NCBI GenBank assembly: GCA_000727475.1
Contig: KL647288.1
Location: forward strand, 2,259,226 to 2,323,225
Source of the DNA: Sarcocystis neurona
Taxonomy: Eukaryota; Apicomplexa; Conoidasida; Eucoccidiorida; Sarcocystidae
Reading direction: 5' to 3'
Length of the DNA: 64,000 bases
Shown: positions 35,218 to 48,279 of the stretch, piece by piece
How the letters are laid out: each line of letters starts with the position of its first letter
How positions within the stretch are numbered: the stretch's first letter is position 1
The notes under the pieces: generated by a model
Database searches by the model: none
What the model was told of the DNA's origin: nothing
Seen by the model: the letters and a program-made list of their open reading frames with translations, nothing else
Translations under genes and position numbers: made by a program

Positions 35218-37523
35218 CTACACGCCAACGAACACAACACACAAACGACATTTCACCAGGCAGCATGCGGGGGAGCCCTATCAGTATCTCTGTAGGCCCC
35301 AACGTGCATACCACGCCGTGGCCTGCAGACGCAAGGCTTTTCCCATTCTAAACGGATGCAATACGAGAGCCGACAGGCTCCTCGATTTTGACCGCTGCAA
35401 CCAACCGGCGCTCCCATCGACCTCTGCACCAACTTCCGCAGCGTTAATGACGTAACACCTATCAGCTCTAACTCGAGCCTCTCGCCCCTAAAATGTGGCA
35501 GCAACTCATGGCTATACATATTAAGACAGCAGCTCGTCTGTCTACGTATTTTTGGACGAATTCGATAACGCGAGAACCCCCCCGCACGCGGTGGAGCGGC
35601 AACCACCTCACTTCCCGCGCCTTCCAGAAAGTGCGTCCATGAAGATTCGCTCAAAACTTCACTTAGCGGGAAACAGTTACCATTTTCGGTGGTCAAGAGG
35701 GAACAAGTGTTGAGGTTGGGACCGATGGACTTTCTAGTTTCCACAAAAAAAAAAAAAAAATGTGAAATATACTTGTCTCCACAACAACCATTCTACACTG
35801 GCAAGTCACACTCTTACTACAACCACTACAAGTGGGCCGATGGACTACGAACAACAGGCCACCCCTGCCATCATCTCCTGCAGCCGCTTTACTATCAACG
35901 TGCGGGGGGGACCGCGTGGCTCCGTATCCGCAGCGGCGGAGCTGGTATCGTACGTCACTACGAAGCCCCGAGCCGGTGGATGATCGGTCGCTGCGCTCTA
36001 ACACATAACCATTCACAACATACCTATACCACCATCTTCCAGCAGCGGCCACTGTTAGACATTCCTGTGGCTCTACAAGGTGGAACTGGTACTTGTGAGT
36101 TCGAGGAAATGTATCTTAAATCAAAACATCCGTGCGCATGCCTCAAGAGCACTGCCAACGAAACGCCTCTTCAGCGTCCACGCCGCAGCGACCTGAAGGG
36201 TGCCACTTTGCGCACGCACTTGGAGCGCTGTGTGACGACTACTACGAGAGACGCCAGGGCGTGCGAGTGAAGGCGGCTGACTTATTGTTAGCCGCTCACT
36301 AAAGTGGGCGAGAAACTGCAGATAGGCGCTTTTGTCAGTAGGTCGCAGCAGCTAAAGACCGCAGACATCAAGTCGCGTTCCTTTGCATGCTAGAGACTTC
36401 ACGGTGTACCAGAGGGCCGCTGCGAGCGCTCTTTGAACCGCGTGAAAGGAGATACCCTCCAGAGAGCCGCTTCTAAAGGTATGAAGCCGCTTTGCCGTAC
36501 TCGTTTTAAGCTTCACTATGTGTAAGAGGACTGCTACGAGGTCTCAGAAAATACTGTGGATGATACATCCCATGTAGAGAGTGACCCTGGCCGCCACAAC
36601 TCAACCCCTCCACCGGTGGCGATGCATGATGTGATTGGAACCAAAATACAGAATAGCACAACCGCACAGTAAACTTGTGCTTCTGCCAACGCAGCCAATT
36701 CCAGCGTGCGTTGTCACGTTGAAATTAGTCTGCCTGCGCCCACCAACGGGCACGAGTCAGCACAGTCTCCACACACGGTCACCGCTGGCACCGTCGAATT
36801 CCATGTAGGGTGCGTCTTCGTGCCACAAGGGACGGAATGGTGCTCACAGTTTGCTTCCTTAAGATGGCAATCGTCGTCAGGCGTTGAGCCGCACCACGCT
36901 GGTACCTTGGGGCATTTAAGCTTTTCGAGGTTTGTATAGCCCTGTTCGTCAGTGTGGCCGATGCTTTTGTCTTGCTTCTGTGTGACTATTACGTAATTTA
37001 TATCACCACGCATCATGCGGTGCTATGTGTTTGGCAGTGGTGCCCCCTATGGTGACCGCACTGCGTCGATGCGCGGTGAAGCTATCAGTCGCCGGCCTCT
37101 CAGCCGGGCAGCAGTTCACTGGAGTGGTGCGAGAATTTTGTCCAGTGGTAACAGCCGGCAAGGAGGGAGACCCCTGTAGAAGCGGTGCCGTCCACTATTT
37201 AAGAAGTCTTATCCATCCGTAAAGAATGTGCACAAGACTTACCGTAGTGCGACGCGCACAGAACAAGCACAGTAAAGCACTTTACATTCGTTCCACGTGG
37301 CTAAGCGTGTGTTTTGGTAGGTCAGGAACCCCTCTGCCGACCTTGTTACTTGAAAGGAAGATTTCTACACCAAAGCCATTAACCCATCTAGCGGTTAGAG
37401 GTCTCCACGTTGAGCAGGTAAAGCCGAGGTGCAGATTTTGGGCTGGAGTGCGAGGGACTACAGCGCGGTGCAATTTGGCGAGCGCCGTCATGAATAGTGG
37501 TGAGCGAAGTGCGAGTTCCAGAA
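35218..37523. other. Aldolase 5' region and Hikeshi 3' region
   Basis: Both flanking genes are on the minus strand, so this stretch should contain the promoter and hidden first exon of the upstream aldolase and the 3' UTR of the Hikeshi gene. A 16-base poly-A run is at 35745-35760. Open frames of 160-190 codons at 35253-35744 (minus) and 35689-36270 (plus) overlap each other, have low-complexity composition and show no family signal. Confidence 0.45.
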
Positions 37524-39238
37524 CTACTCGCTTTTCATGACAAAATTTGGGTCCCGCTGATAGCGAGCTTCAAACCTGAGCGAAACGTGAACGCATCACA
37601 CGTTGAGCACGATGAAAGCCACTGGAGAAACAGTAGCGGCGGCATCCAGCAAAATGCCGTTGTGCGGCAGTTCTCACGTGTTGCCCCCCTCCACCATACA
37701 AGCAAGATCAGATGCCTGCCCGGGTTGACTTTAGGGTTAATTATGCGCTAGAAGGCTTCCTTACCGCTGAAACCACTGATCTAGAAGAGGCATCGCTGCG
37801 CCTCCTTGAAATGATTCCAAGTATCTGAAAACAAAGAGAGGGGATGAGAGCGGTGGGCTGCACACTACCGAGAGGCTCGCGTGTGTTTGCTTTCAAATCT
37901 CGCGCTATGCGGCTTGAAAGAGCCGCCTTGTATTTCGTGAAACAGAATTGAGAGCCGGCTTAAAGCGATTCCCCAAGTATACGAGTAGCGAAATGACTGG
38001 TGTCAACGAACAGGTTTCCGCCAGTACGTGCCGTTTCCAGGTCGCTTCTTCCTTTCTGACGTACCTGTATAGGTTGAGCGCAACCCGCCGAGCGTATTCC
38101 TTCTTCACGTCGGGCAGGGGCGATGTCAACAGCTTCTCTTGCAAGGCTGGTGCATTTTCAAGCATTCTGTGTACACCATCAACACACAGCAGCTCTAGCG
38201 ATTCAACCCAGGTCGCGGATTAAAAAGTGGATCGTAGGTCAGAGCCACGAGGTGGTCAGTTACAGTATGTTCAAAAAAGAACACGTTCAATGGAAAATTC
38301 AAGTAGTGCAACTCGAGACGCGTTCACCTGGTACCTCGTGCGCCGTGAAGCGGCCGCCGGTGTCGGCCTAAGTAACTAAACGAGTTGCTGAACAGGTCTT
38401 TTCCTGCGTATTAAAATCGAGATCTTCTTAGGCTGCTCTCACATGCCAAGTTTGACGAGAGGGAGTTGAGATGTCTGCGGAAGGAATGCCCTGAAGACAC
38501 AGGACAGGCACAGGCTCAATGGAACGCGTAGGGCTTGTTGGCGCGTTACAGCCGCAGTGCTGCCGGAGGTTACCGCAGTGCTCCGACTTGAGCAGTCCTT
38601 ACTCCTAGTTACTCACGTCGCCTATGTTGTGCTGGCCTGCGCTAATCGCTTCGACGTACCAGCCTGTGGATAGCAAGGCGCTCGGTTTCACGTTGGTAAT
38701 TGCTCCGATGAACTGCACGATCACAGCACAAAGATCTGAGCTAAGGCGTGTAAGGAGTAATTGTCCGTAGAGACGGGTGCTCGGCCCTATGGAGCACACC
38801 CACACGAACGTGTGTGCACGAGATCACAGTGACTAGATATCCGTGAATATAAGCAGAACGTTAACGGTGAAATTTCCACCTGTACTGCCATGCGATTCCT
38901 TAAAATCATTGCGGCACGCCGATGCGTGCTCCCATTATGCAGTGCGTATGTATGTATGTGTGTATGTGTATAAGTCTCGTATAGCTAGGTAACCCGACGT
39001 CGACGTTGCGTACCTCCCAATTCGTGAACGGGGGGACGCTGTAGTAGATACCCGCGCCTTCGTCGTTGCACGGCAGGGGAGCAGTAAGGAAGCAGAGAAT
39101 GTCAGAAATCTCTCCAGGTTTCTCCAGATCGCATACCCATTGAGACCCAGGCACGCCTGTAAAAGTGGGCTGTCCTGCAGTTGCTGGCGCGGGTGCGATG
39201 CACGGCCGCCCCGGGACTATGACACCAAACATCGACAT
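37524..39238 (-). CDS. Hikeshi/OPI10 family Hsp70 nuclear-import carrier
   Basis: Family members carry Hsp70 into the nucleus during heat stress. Minus-strand exons: 39238-39014, 38712-38617, 38327-38285 (tentative), 38194-38065, 37824-37765, 37575-37524; phases agree and give 201 residues, close to the human length of 197. The start MSMFGVIVPGRP matches the family N-terminus. DLEKPGEISDILCFLTAP and IYYSVPPFTNW fit the beta-rich N-terminal domain; FIGAITNVKPSALLSTGW is the hallmark loop of the family. The C-terminal part has RRVALNLYRYLESF and PLLDQWFQRF, then RYQRDPNF, matching the family's terminal helices. The 43-bp third exon is the least certain; without it the family's middle strand and the frame are lost. 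Confidence 0.92.
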
Positions 39239-42200
39239 GGCTTGGTGACGACAACTTTCCTCAGCTGCGGGGGTGGAAGTCTGCATACAATCCGAGACCA
39301 AAAATACAGATAGATACTACAGGGTCACGTACAGGGGGATGTCGATTTGGTGGGAAGAGGACCGGTAATAGCAGGAGCGACTAAGCTGCTACAGCGGGTC
39401 ACCAACTGATTCGAGGCGAAGCTGCGTAGGCCTCCACATCCCCTCCAAGTGAATCCACACCCGGCTGCAGAGAGTAGCCGAAATATGAGGCAAAAGAGTT
39501 CGTCTGACCCCTTTATGCGTGCAGCACGTTGTTCCGTGTACGACTGTTTCACAGCACCGTACCTTCACACGCGAGTAGTAGTCCCCAGGGCAGTGTGCAG
39601 AGACAGCCGTGGCAGATCCTAGACACTGCCAACACGAAGTAAAAATGCCTGCATGGAACTTCTCCAAAGTCCTGTGAAGTGGGTCAATGCAGTGCTTTCA
39701 GACCGCGCGCCAAGCAACACGGTAACCATATCTACAACGAAAGCCACTTGCGTTTTCCGAGCATTTTCCCCGGAGCGCACTCTTGACAGGACTCAGGCGC
39801 AGTCCATGTACAGGTGCGGGATGATACGGACTATTCCGGGTTGTTCCGAAGCGGTAGTAGCGCTGGTCCATGCCGCTTGTGTCTTCAACGTTTGTGTGTA
39901 TAAATGCACGAAACACAGCTTCACAGTTTCGTGGATATGCTGTCGACGTATTATATTGCACATCAACGGAGCCCTATATGCGTACACAGTACAGTGGATA
40001 ATCGGTTGATGTATTACACTGCACATAAAGCAAGCCTTATGGCTTAGACTGCAAAGGCAGTTGTGCACACAAAAACACTCATCGCAGAGGACTGGAATTC
40101 AGAAAGAATTAGAGGCGGCGTGGCGTCTATTTGCTGGTTGTTTTGTGCATGCATCACGCAACGCGAGTGAGCTGTGGACGTTTTTTTCCATGCGCCGGAA
40201 GCAAAAAAAATTGGCTCCACAACTCATCCTGCGTGTTATTGCGGCTATACTTACAGACATGTGTTGACATTCTGCGCGTTGATGATAATTGAAATCACGC
40301 ATGATGGATGACTGCTGAGGTTAGGTGCTGCTACGCTATAAGAAGGCACGGAGGGTCAGCGGCCGATACAGCTACGGCTGGCGACGCGCAGTCCACTTGA
40401 AAAGTGAGCGAAAGGGCTGACACGAGACGTGAATACGATAAACAGCAACAGTCCTCCAATGAGTGAAACAGAAGCACTCGCCGGGGGGGAAAGGTGCCCT
40501 GGAGACGCTGAGTATCGCATCTCACTGTGCTCAGTGACAAGGCACGCGCGGCGAACACGTCCGTATGCTGGTGCCGGCGCGATGAGATCGCACGGTCCGA
40601 GGCCGAGGCAGAAACATAACGGACAGCACTGGCTTTATGAGCTACGGTTAACTCTGGTGAAAAGGTGCAGCTAACTGTTGCGTCGTTATGAATTCTTCCG
40701 CAGCACACAACGACCTATTTACTTGCGAACGAAGCTGTCGTACAGCAGGAGTGTTTGTCACCTGGCGCGAGAGTAGGACGAACTGCAGAATTGCCGACGC
40801 TCACACATGACGAGGCGCGCCTGATATACTCCGCCCACTCAAAGTTTCAGTGGCCAGACTGCAAAGAAAACAACGTGCTGCACAGTACAAGCAGGCACCG
40901 TTCGGTCAATTGTAAGCTATTGGTTCCGAGTTACACATTCTTCAAGAACCGTAGAGAACTCCTGTAAGTAAGTGAGCCTTTTGCCTTTGACGACCTCCCA
41001 GCAGTGTGCTGCTGTCGGGGACCTTCCTTTGCTATTGCACCAATATGTTGCGTCACTGCGCATCCATCCTTTTCAAACACAAAGATTTAGACTGAAAGTT
41101 AGTGTTCAGTGCTTGCAGTCAGGGTCGTGCATGGGTTGCCACGTTACAAGTACATACGGTAGTAATATGAGGTGGTGGGATTCACTTTGGTATTTCCACG
41201 CCATGATTAGACGCCACCACGCTACGCGAAGCGGACACTCTTCCCCGCGTACGGGTACTGAAAATTTTTTGGGACTCGGGAAAGTCTTCGCTGCATTATA
41301 ATACTGTGTGCGAAACGCGGTCTTGCCCGTACAGTTTTTCCCCCACATTGTGTCCGGTAAGAGATATCGTAAACCTGCGTCAACCGAGCGGTATCCTGAT
41401 GTAAACTGTTGGACGTCCTTGGCACGAGTCGGTACGCCTACCACTAGCACCATAGTGCAGTTGAACAATAGAGTATCCTAAGGCCTTCAAGTATCTGGCA
41501 AGCCGTCACCGAATCGCGCACAGCTTCAGTGAATTTCTAGAAACCCACTGCGTACAGTTGACTTTCTTTGGCGGCACACGAGGGCGTGCTGCAAACAGTG
41601 CTTTTATGGGAAAAGGCGTTGTCACGCGATAAAAGCTGCGACCACTCTGGGTGCCACGGATAGTTCGAGTTGATGGTCGTCGGCACGTAGTCTGAACGTT
41701 ACAATAGCCAGTGACGCCATTGAATGGAAGACACAGCAGACTGGAGTAACAGGAAGACCCAGCTATCTTCAGTCCCTCGACGGCAGACCCTAGACGCGGA
41801 TGTACGTTAGAACACACGGCTACGACGCATGCGGTCTGTAAGGCTCGCGTGTGTTTTCGGTGTAGACAGCTCGTTGCCCAGACGGCTACACAAACGAGTC
41901 CTGATCGTCAACGCACACGCTAGGTAGTCAACACGTGGGTACAGACGGACGGCCTCCATTAGAGAAGGAATTTGGAGCCGTACCATCAAAATTGTCGGCA
42001 AGTGTCACGTGGAAAGCGCCGTCTCCGCTCGGTATGTCTTGAAGTCTTGGGGTTGTTGTGTAGGATCCGCTTCGTTACATGCGGTACCCTGAATATTTTG
42101 GTTTTGCTTTGATCACAGCAGGCAATTCTTCGAATTCGACAGTTGAATGACTTCGAGGAGCTGAATTCTGCTAAAAATAAAAACGTGGGACTTATTGATT

Positions 42201-42811
42201 TCGCAGTTCCTGCAGTCGCTGCACCGAAAAACATGATGCAGCACCATTGTCTGTCAGGGCTCCGTACATAGTGAAGTAATCAGATCATTTGAACTCCAGG
42301 GACACGCACAGCATCCGCAAGTAGTTGTTCAACAAGTTAGCCGCAAATGCGGGCAGGCAAAAAGAAATCAGGCTCCCATAGCATGTTGTGTGCCCTACAT
42401 CCTCCCCACAAGGGTGGTCCTGGCGCGTGCAGAACACTCCTACCGAACTCCACTGTGCATGTAGATACCCAAGCTGCACATACGGTGGTATCTCCAGCTT
42501 CTCGTACACGCAACACTGGCATGTGCATGCCGCTTATTTGCACTCTAGGGTAAAACCTAGTTTTCACAAGGAGGCCCACGAAGCCCTCTTGATCACCGTG
42601 TAATATGGTACACAACAGCGTCGTACCACCTACTTATCGGTGACACGGGGCGCACGAGGTCAGCACGGCTTTCGAATATTGGACTGGCATGTAGTCCCGG
42701 TTCTCCTCCATATGGATACTCTGCGCGTGTGAAGAGCTCTGCAACTCGACAGCATCAGGTTTCAACGCTTACAGTCACTTCACGATGGACGAATGACCTG
42801 ATTCGAGGTTT
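39239..42811. other. Spacer between Hikeshi and BT1 genes
   Basis: No firm gene. It holds the Hikeshi 5' region and the BT1 3' region. A minus-strand exon-like piece sits near 39580-39640 (SATAVSAHCPGDYYSRVK before a GTACGG donor), and a plus-strand frame at about 40755-40964 ends at a GTAAGT donor; neither has a family match. A TG-rich microsatellite (tatgtatgtgtgtatg type) is at 38943-38970, just inside the first Hikeshi intron side of this region. The weak plus-strand candidate at 41829-42271 is listed separately. Confidence 0.4.
41829..42271 (+). CDS. Possible thioredoxin-like fragment without active-site cysteines
   Basis: A nine-base ATG exon (41829-41837, GTAAGG donor) joins in phase 0 to 42119-42271 (CACAG acceptor, TAG stop). 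The second exon reads LNDFEELNSAKNKNVGLIDF and then a stretch ending APKNMM. Spacing and residues resemble the start of a thioredoxin fold up to the active-site helix, but where family members have WCxPC this has AVAAP, and the frame stops soon after, so the second half of a thioredoxin is absent or lies in unseen exons. The reading could equally be chance. It lies antisense within the minus-strand gene cluster. Confidence 0.22.
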
Positions 42812-44470
42812 CTACAGAGCGGCACTGCAACTTGTGCCGAGTTGCTCTGGTTCGGCGTCCTCTGGGCCCACCGGGGCTGCTTGACTCTGGACAACTGCGT
42901 CTTCCTGGGTATTTTTGTGGCACTTTAGTTCGCCAGATATAGGTACATGCGGAAGGAGAAAAAAGGTAAACGGAATCGTGGCCAGTGGAATCGCTAACTG
43001 AGTCGTCAGAATCAGCGTCCCCAAGCTCTGAAAATTACAACCGTGTGCTTCAGTTGTGGAAATCCCGCTCCTGTCGATGATGAATGCACCCAGTTGTGCG
43101 CTTATGTTAAGGCCTGCGTAGCTGACACCATCCATAATGGCATACGCTGTGCTTTCGAGGCCAGGAGGACAAAGTTTCGAGGTGAGCATGAAAGCTGGAA
43201 TCGAGTGAAGTGCATGAATTACGGGGAGGACGATTGCGTCGCCTAACAAAAAGATAGCTGTGTCGGGGATTCCCAGCCGCGCTGTCGCTCGCGTCACGAT
43301 CAAATAATCAAAAAGAGCCGCCAGTCCTTTGATGGCACTTGTGACCCACGATACGTGGACGTAGCTCCAGTTCACAAAGTAGCACTGAAATAGCCATATA
43401 GCTATCAAAGTGGCGCAGGTTCCTACAACAGAGGTGTACGTAGAGTAGTAAGTGTAAGTGAAGTGGGGGCCGTCTTTCAAACAGACGGCTGGGGCGGTCA
43501 TGAAGTAGTCGATCGCCCCGCTGATAGACACATTGACGGCTGCCCAGAGAAAGACGTATGTACAGCATTTAGCTACCATTAACTCAACTGTGTAGTACAA
43601 AGCAAGAGTGAACACTATCAAGACCACGCAGCAGTACACCAGAGAAAGCCATTCGACCATAATGATGTTGACCACTGCCAAACCCACGGAACCGGCAGCA
43701 ATAAGCAGTGCCATGAAAAAGAGCCCTTGGTGCCGTACCAGGTTCGTGGTCTTACTGCCTGACGCTATCCGTTCTTCTGGCAAGCAGTTCGAAAGAATGG
43801 GCAATAATATGTGGGCGGCTATCGGAAGCGCAATATAAAATACAGATCTGCCTCCTAAGGCGTCAGAAACTGCGCCTGCTACAGAGCGTCCAAGCAGGTT
43901 ACCGACGTTGTACGTGAAATAACAGAAGGTGACGAAGTCGGAACCGATTTCTGGTCTTTCAATCATCATTTCGCTGTAAGTGCCGGAGCACATGAGGGCC
44001 AGGGTGGCCAACTCAAAAAAGCAAAGGAAAAAACTGATAGAGACTAGCCATACGTATTCTGCGCCCACCGAATCCGGAATGAAGCTGAGCGCGGCAACTC
44101 CAGCGGTCCCTGCCAGAGCTCCAATAACCATGTAGTATTTTTTGCGATATCCTGCTAAAGGGAACAGGTCGCTCAGCGTACCCATAAGCCCTTTCAAACA
44201 AAAGGGAATGTCACTTATGCAGGCAACTCGCTGATATACTGCCCCAGTGTAGCCCAGCTTTTTCACGTATGGAAGCAGCGCTGCACGCGCCAACCCACCC
44301 TGCGCTCCACGAATGAAAAGGTAATTACAAATGAGGAGGACAAAAAATTTGTCCCCAGCATGGCGTCGTACTCGCCTGAGAAAGCCGATAAACTGTACAG
44401 GACTGATTGGTCGAAAAACGTTTAAGCAGCGGGCAGGGCACTTCGTCCAGCGTAACATCCACTTTTTCAT
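42812..44470 (-). CDS. BT1-family (folate/biopterin-type) membrane transporter
   Basis: A single exon of 552 codons on the minus strand, starting at the ATG at 44470 (MKKWMLRWTKC). Roughly 11-12 hydrophobic segments can be counted. Family-like features are a first loop with GLARAALLPYVKKLGYTGA, the CLKGLMGTLSDLFPLAGYRK motif typical of BT1/major facilitator proteins (short loop between helices 2 and 3), and a late SKLCPPGLESTAYAIMDGVS segment characteristic of BT1 members. The C-terminus is a soluble acidic tail. The likely role is uptake of a folate- or pterin-like compound or another small solute across the plasma membrane or an organelle membrane; the substrate cannot be read from sequence. 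A short 5' exon is possible because the ATG is preceded by an AAG acceptor-like site. Confidence 0.9.
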   Translation of the reverse strand: MKKWMLRWTKCPARCLNVFRPISPVQFIGFLRRVRRHAGDKFFVLLICNYLFIRGAQGGLARAALLPYVKKLGYTGAVYQRVACISDIPFCLKGLMGTLSDLFPLAGYRKKYYMVIGALAGTAGVAALSFIPDSVGAEYVWLVSISFFLCFFELATLALMCSGTYSEMMIERPEIGSDFVTFCYFTYNVGNLLGRSVAGAVSDALGGRSVFYIALPIAAHILLPILSNCLPEERIASGSKTTNLVRHQGLFFMALLIAAGSVGLAVVNIIMVEWLSLVYCCVVLIVFTLALYYTVELMVAKCCTYVFLWAAVNVSISGAIDYFMTAPAVCLKDGPHFTYTYYSTYTSVVGTCATLIAIWLFQCYFVNWSYVHVSWVTSAIKGLAALFDYLIVTRATARLGIPDTAIFLLGDAIVLPVIHALHSIPAFMLTSKLCPPGLESTAYAIMDGVSYAGLNISAQLGAFIIDRSGISTTEAHGCNFQSLGTLILTTQLAIPLATIPFTFFLLPHVPISGELKCHKNTQEDAVVQSQAAPVGPEDAEPEQLGTSCSAAL

Positions 44471-47400
44471 CTTGGACACACGATGCAGAGTGGGGCACGA
44501 GCAGCAGCCACATGCTCCTCGGACAGCATACGATTGTCTCCTTGGCTGCGCACGAATATTCTACTGACACCGCATCGAAATCTGAAGCGCGACTGAGGAC
44601 ACAGTGAGTAAATCGGAACGAAGTGGCGTAATCAAACGACCCACCTCCCAGATCAGCAGGGTGAAGCGCTGTCAAAGGTATGTTCCCACATGTCGAGACG
44701 TACGTTTGTGTGCAACGTGGTGTGAAGCTTGCAACTACGTTGGCTTCAGGTAAGAATTCGTGTGCAGTGCGGACGCGTTCCAACTAATGAGCGTGGGCAT
44801 GTGTGTAGTCTGGAAAAACAAGAAACATGAAAAGTAGCATAGATCAGGCGTCCTCGGCTACTAAGGCGGCGCAGCAGAGGTTGTGTTTAGGTAGCGTGCG
44901 TTCTCCCGCCTATGGGTTGAAAGATATCTGAGTTCTTCATCAGTCAAAACAAAGTGTGTGTAGACACCCCTCCTTTGAATTCGCCGTGTGTAGGAGGTCC
45001 TACGTAGTACGCTATGCTTGTACATGCAAACAATCTGTGGGAATGTGCTTGTAAATATGTTCCTGTTTAGCATGGCATGCGTACGCACATACAGTTGCAC
45101 GCACGTGTGCACGTCAGTCAAGAATACGGAGGAAGACCTTTTCCGGCTTCGCGGGCGCTTCCTCCGACCACGACGTGCGCAATCGGTTATAAGGGAGACG
45201 ATTGTACTGTCGAACTAATAGGGAGTCAGCCAGCACTAGCGGATCCTCGTTGAAGAGCCGCCATCGCTTGGCGACGCGGCTTCCGGACAGGACGCAACGC
45301 GACGCCGCGTAGGATCGGATCGGCGCACCACATTTTTGCCCTTGTCTCCCACCGTGAATCACAAACGACTGCACAACAGTGGTGGCACTCTCGTTTCCGA
45401 TGCAGCCTCGTAGACTACCTGCGTAGCGGGAGTTCCACTAATGACTGTGCAGCGCCTGCGTGTCGGAATGTGGGTACACGGCAGCTCTGCTTGTTTTTTT
45501 CTGATGGACAACTTGCGTCCAACGTCCTACACGTCTAACCGAAAATACTGCGGTGGAAAATCTTGTTATGCGTAGAATCACCATCGTGTACAGGCACAAC
45601 AAATCCAGCTCACGACTGATTTCTCGCCCAACGCGAATCCTGAAACCACAGCACCAAGTCGTCAAGACTCAGTATCGAGTAACCGGTGCGCGATGATCTG
45701 TACTATTTTATTAGTTAGTATGTATTGAGTCATGGGAAACAACGGACAACGGACCATACTCCCGACACTACGTAATAAGCCCTTCCGGAACACACTGGTC
45801 CTCAAAGCCGTACACCTGGGCACCGTCGAAGGGTTAGGTAGGTGGACGCACAGGCCGACCCGCTGGAGAGGGATTGCCGACCGTGTCCAGAAGTGCGTGC
45901 GCACTTTCTCACGGTGACCCTGGAGCACGCAAGCGCGGCTGATACGCTGCTCCCGAAGCACCACCAATCGAACAGGTAACATGTGTGGCGTAGGCCGCCG
46001 TCTGACGCGGTCAGGCAGCATTAGGGTGTCTCGTTCACGTGATCCCTGTCGCCTTCTTCGTACACGACCTGCCTTGTCCGTAGTTATGTCATGCACAAGC
46101 AAGCAAGCTCGACGTTGCGAAAACAAGCGCTCGCTCCTGAAGAATTGTTAAGTTACCCTCTCAGTAGATGCGGCCCGCATGTCTTGACTCTCTTGTCCAC
46201 CGTGAAAAGGGTGGAATCTTTCCGTACTCACAATTGCGCGTACATTATTGTGGACTGTACCAGATTATAACTTTGCGGCCACGCCTGTCAGTCCGCTTCT
46301 CGGTGTACGACGTGGGACCCTCAGAGCTACGCTGATCCACGAGACCATCATCTAGTGGCCGGAATCTTACGCACATCGCGAAGTCCACATATGTAAATGC
46401 GTGTGTATGCTTCTATTTTCTTGCCGTGTTGAAATTGCTACGCCCTTTATATGAAACGGGACTGGGTGGTATGTTCGACAGGCCATCACCACTCAAGCGC
46501 TGCGGCCATCTCCGTTTACCGGGTACAGCGAACTGCAGGCAGGATAGACGCCTCTTAGTAGCTCCACAGTTCAAGGTGTCTAGACCCTGGGTCTACTAAG
46601 CAGGCGTACGTCCACTGTGCTCTGCAGTGGTTGCGGGTAGAACTTTCCGAATGCGTACACGAATGTCTAGACGCACCAGTGCAGACAGCGCTACCTTAAA
46701 CATGTCTTGCAGCCATCAGCACGCGTCCGGCTCCAAGCAAAAACATCAGCTGTGGTGGAATGTGTCCAACTGCACATCTTGTCAGTAGATCCAGATGCGC
46801 ACCCCTAACATGAACGCCGACGTCTACAGCTACACGTCGGTCGCCGTCACCGTTGAGCGAACAAGATCCCCACAGCTGTCTCCACGCGTACTGCGTGCAG
46901 CGGAATATTCACTAAACGCAGTTGCAGCAGGTAGACAGCAGCGAGCTATATGCAGCAAGAAGCGCAAACTGATGGGTCGGACAAGGCGTGTGTCCCAGCA
47001 GTCAGATTCCTGCATACTTCCTTATGACGGCAGAGAAGGACGGGCCAGGAAATTTACCGCTGAGACGGGTACGGTGAGGTGAGTGAGACAGATTGATAGT
47101 AGACAAACTGCGCTGCTGAAGTGTGTGGCGCACGGACTTACTATTAGAGTAGGCACTACACACACACACACACATGTAAATACACGTATGTGGCCAAGTT
47201 AGGCAGCGGTATTCACAGGTCGATAGGAACCGTCGAATTTGTAGTCGGGAGGTATCACTATACTGGCTCAGGCACACTACCGGACCCTAAACCCCGAACC
47301 AAAGCTTAAACAATGCCAAAAATTGTATCCTGCAGATGTTGCCGTGTGCGCGAAAAGTGAAGATGATACAGAAATACCTCAGATATAAAAAGGGCTACAA

Positions 47401-48279
47401 ATCATAGAAGCAGGACGTTACACTTCGACAGACGACTTTGCTTTGTCCTCGTTTTGCAGCACACGCAAAATCACAAACGCTTAAAAAGAGGGTCGCTCAT
47501 GCGTGCCCGTGTTTCTACAAACCAGTTAAGGCGATATTGACGGAACAATGGCAAAAGGAAGTGTTACAGGCATGAGAGCTGTCTATGCACTGTTTGACGA
47601 ACACTCGGAATTCACCAGAACAGCGGTCAAACTCATATGTGTTGTGCAAGAACGGAGATACCACTGTATCAGCTGCAGATCCAACGAGGACATGAATACG
47701 CCACGAGTCGCCGATCTAGCGTCACACACGTACGCGGGATTCAACGCTTGCACGCTTGAAAACGGTCAACGCACTGCAAGTCGTTTCTGCAGGCTAACCT
47801 GTTCCTCATAACATGCATAGGGCTTCCTTGTTCAAGCAGGAAATGCTGGACAACAGTATGACGAGGATGATGGTGACATGCATGTAAATAAACGTGGACG
47901 GCCTGAGCAGCTTCAACAACTCGCGACGCACACGAATGACGAACTATCGTATGATGCCCACGAAGGTGATCTTCACAGCCCACGACTGGTGATGTGATCT
48001 ATAGAAAAGCCGACTGAGAGGGGAGAATTCGTAACAGTGCGTCGTCCTTCTTAACCCTTCAACTGAAAGAGCTCGAGTCGGTCCGCCTGAGTTCTAGTTG
48101 GACGAGCTTCCGGCCCGTTTCCCCCGCAAGCTCTACGGATTTTCCCAACCTTCAGTACGCTTTTTTCGCCTCTTACTGCCTTCCACCGTAAGTCATATGG
48201 AAAAGCCACTGCGCAGGCAGAAGACCTCCAGCTGAATATGCCAGGTCAGCCCTCTAATTCGCGGGATGGATTGAACGAT
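44471..48279. other. Spacer between BT1 and ferredoxin genes
   Basis: No recognised gene over 3.8 kb. It should contain the BT1 promoter and the ferredoxin 3' UTR. A CA microsatellite is at 47157-47174. Open frames at 45662-46126 (minus), 46810-47082 (plus) and 47548-47811 (plus) show no family features. Confidence 0.45.

Noticed and set aside
35253..36270. Overlapping open frames on both strands (163 and 193 codons)
   Set aside because: They overlap each other, one runs through a 16-base poly-A tract, and neither shows conserved motifs; the stretch is better explained as the aldolase 5' region.
39580..39640. Minus-strand exon-like piece before a GTACGG donor, upstream of Hikeshi
   Set aside because: It is not needed: the Hikeshi protein starts with the family N-terminus at 39238. 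It could be a 5' UTR exon but nothing shows it.
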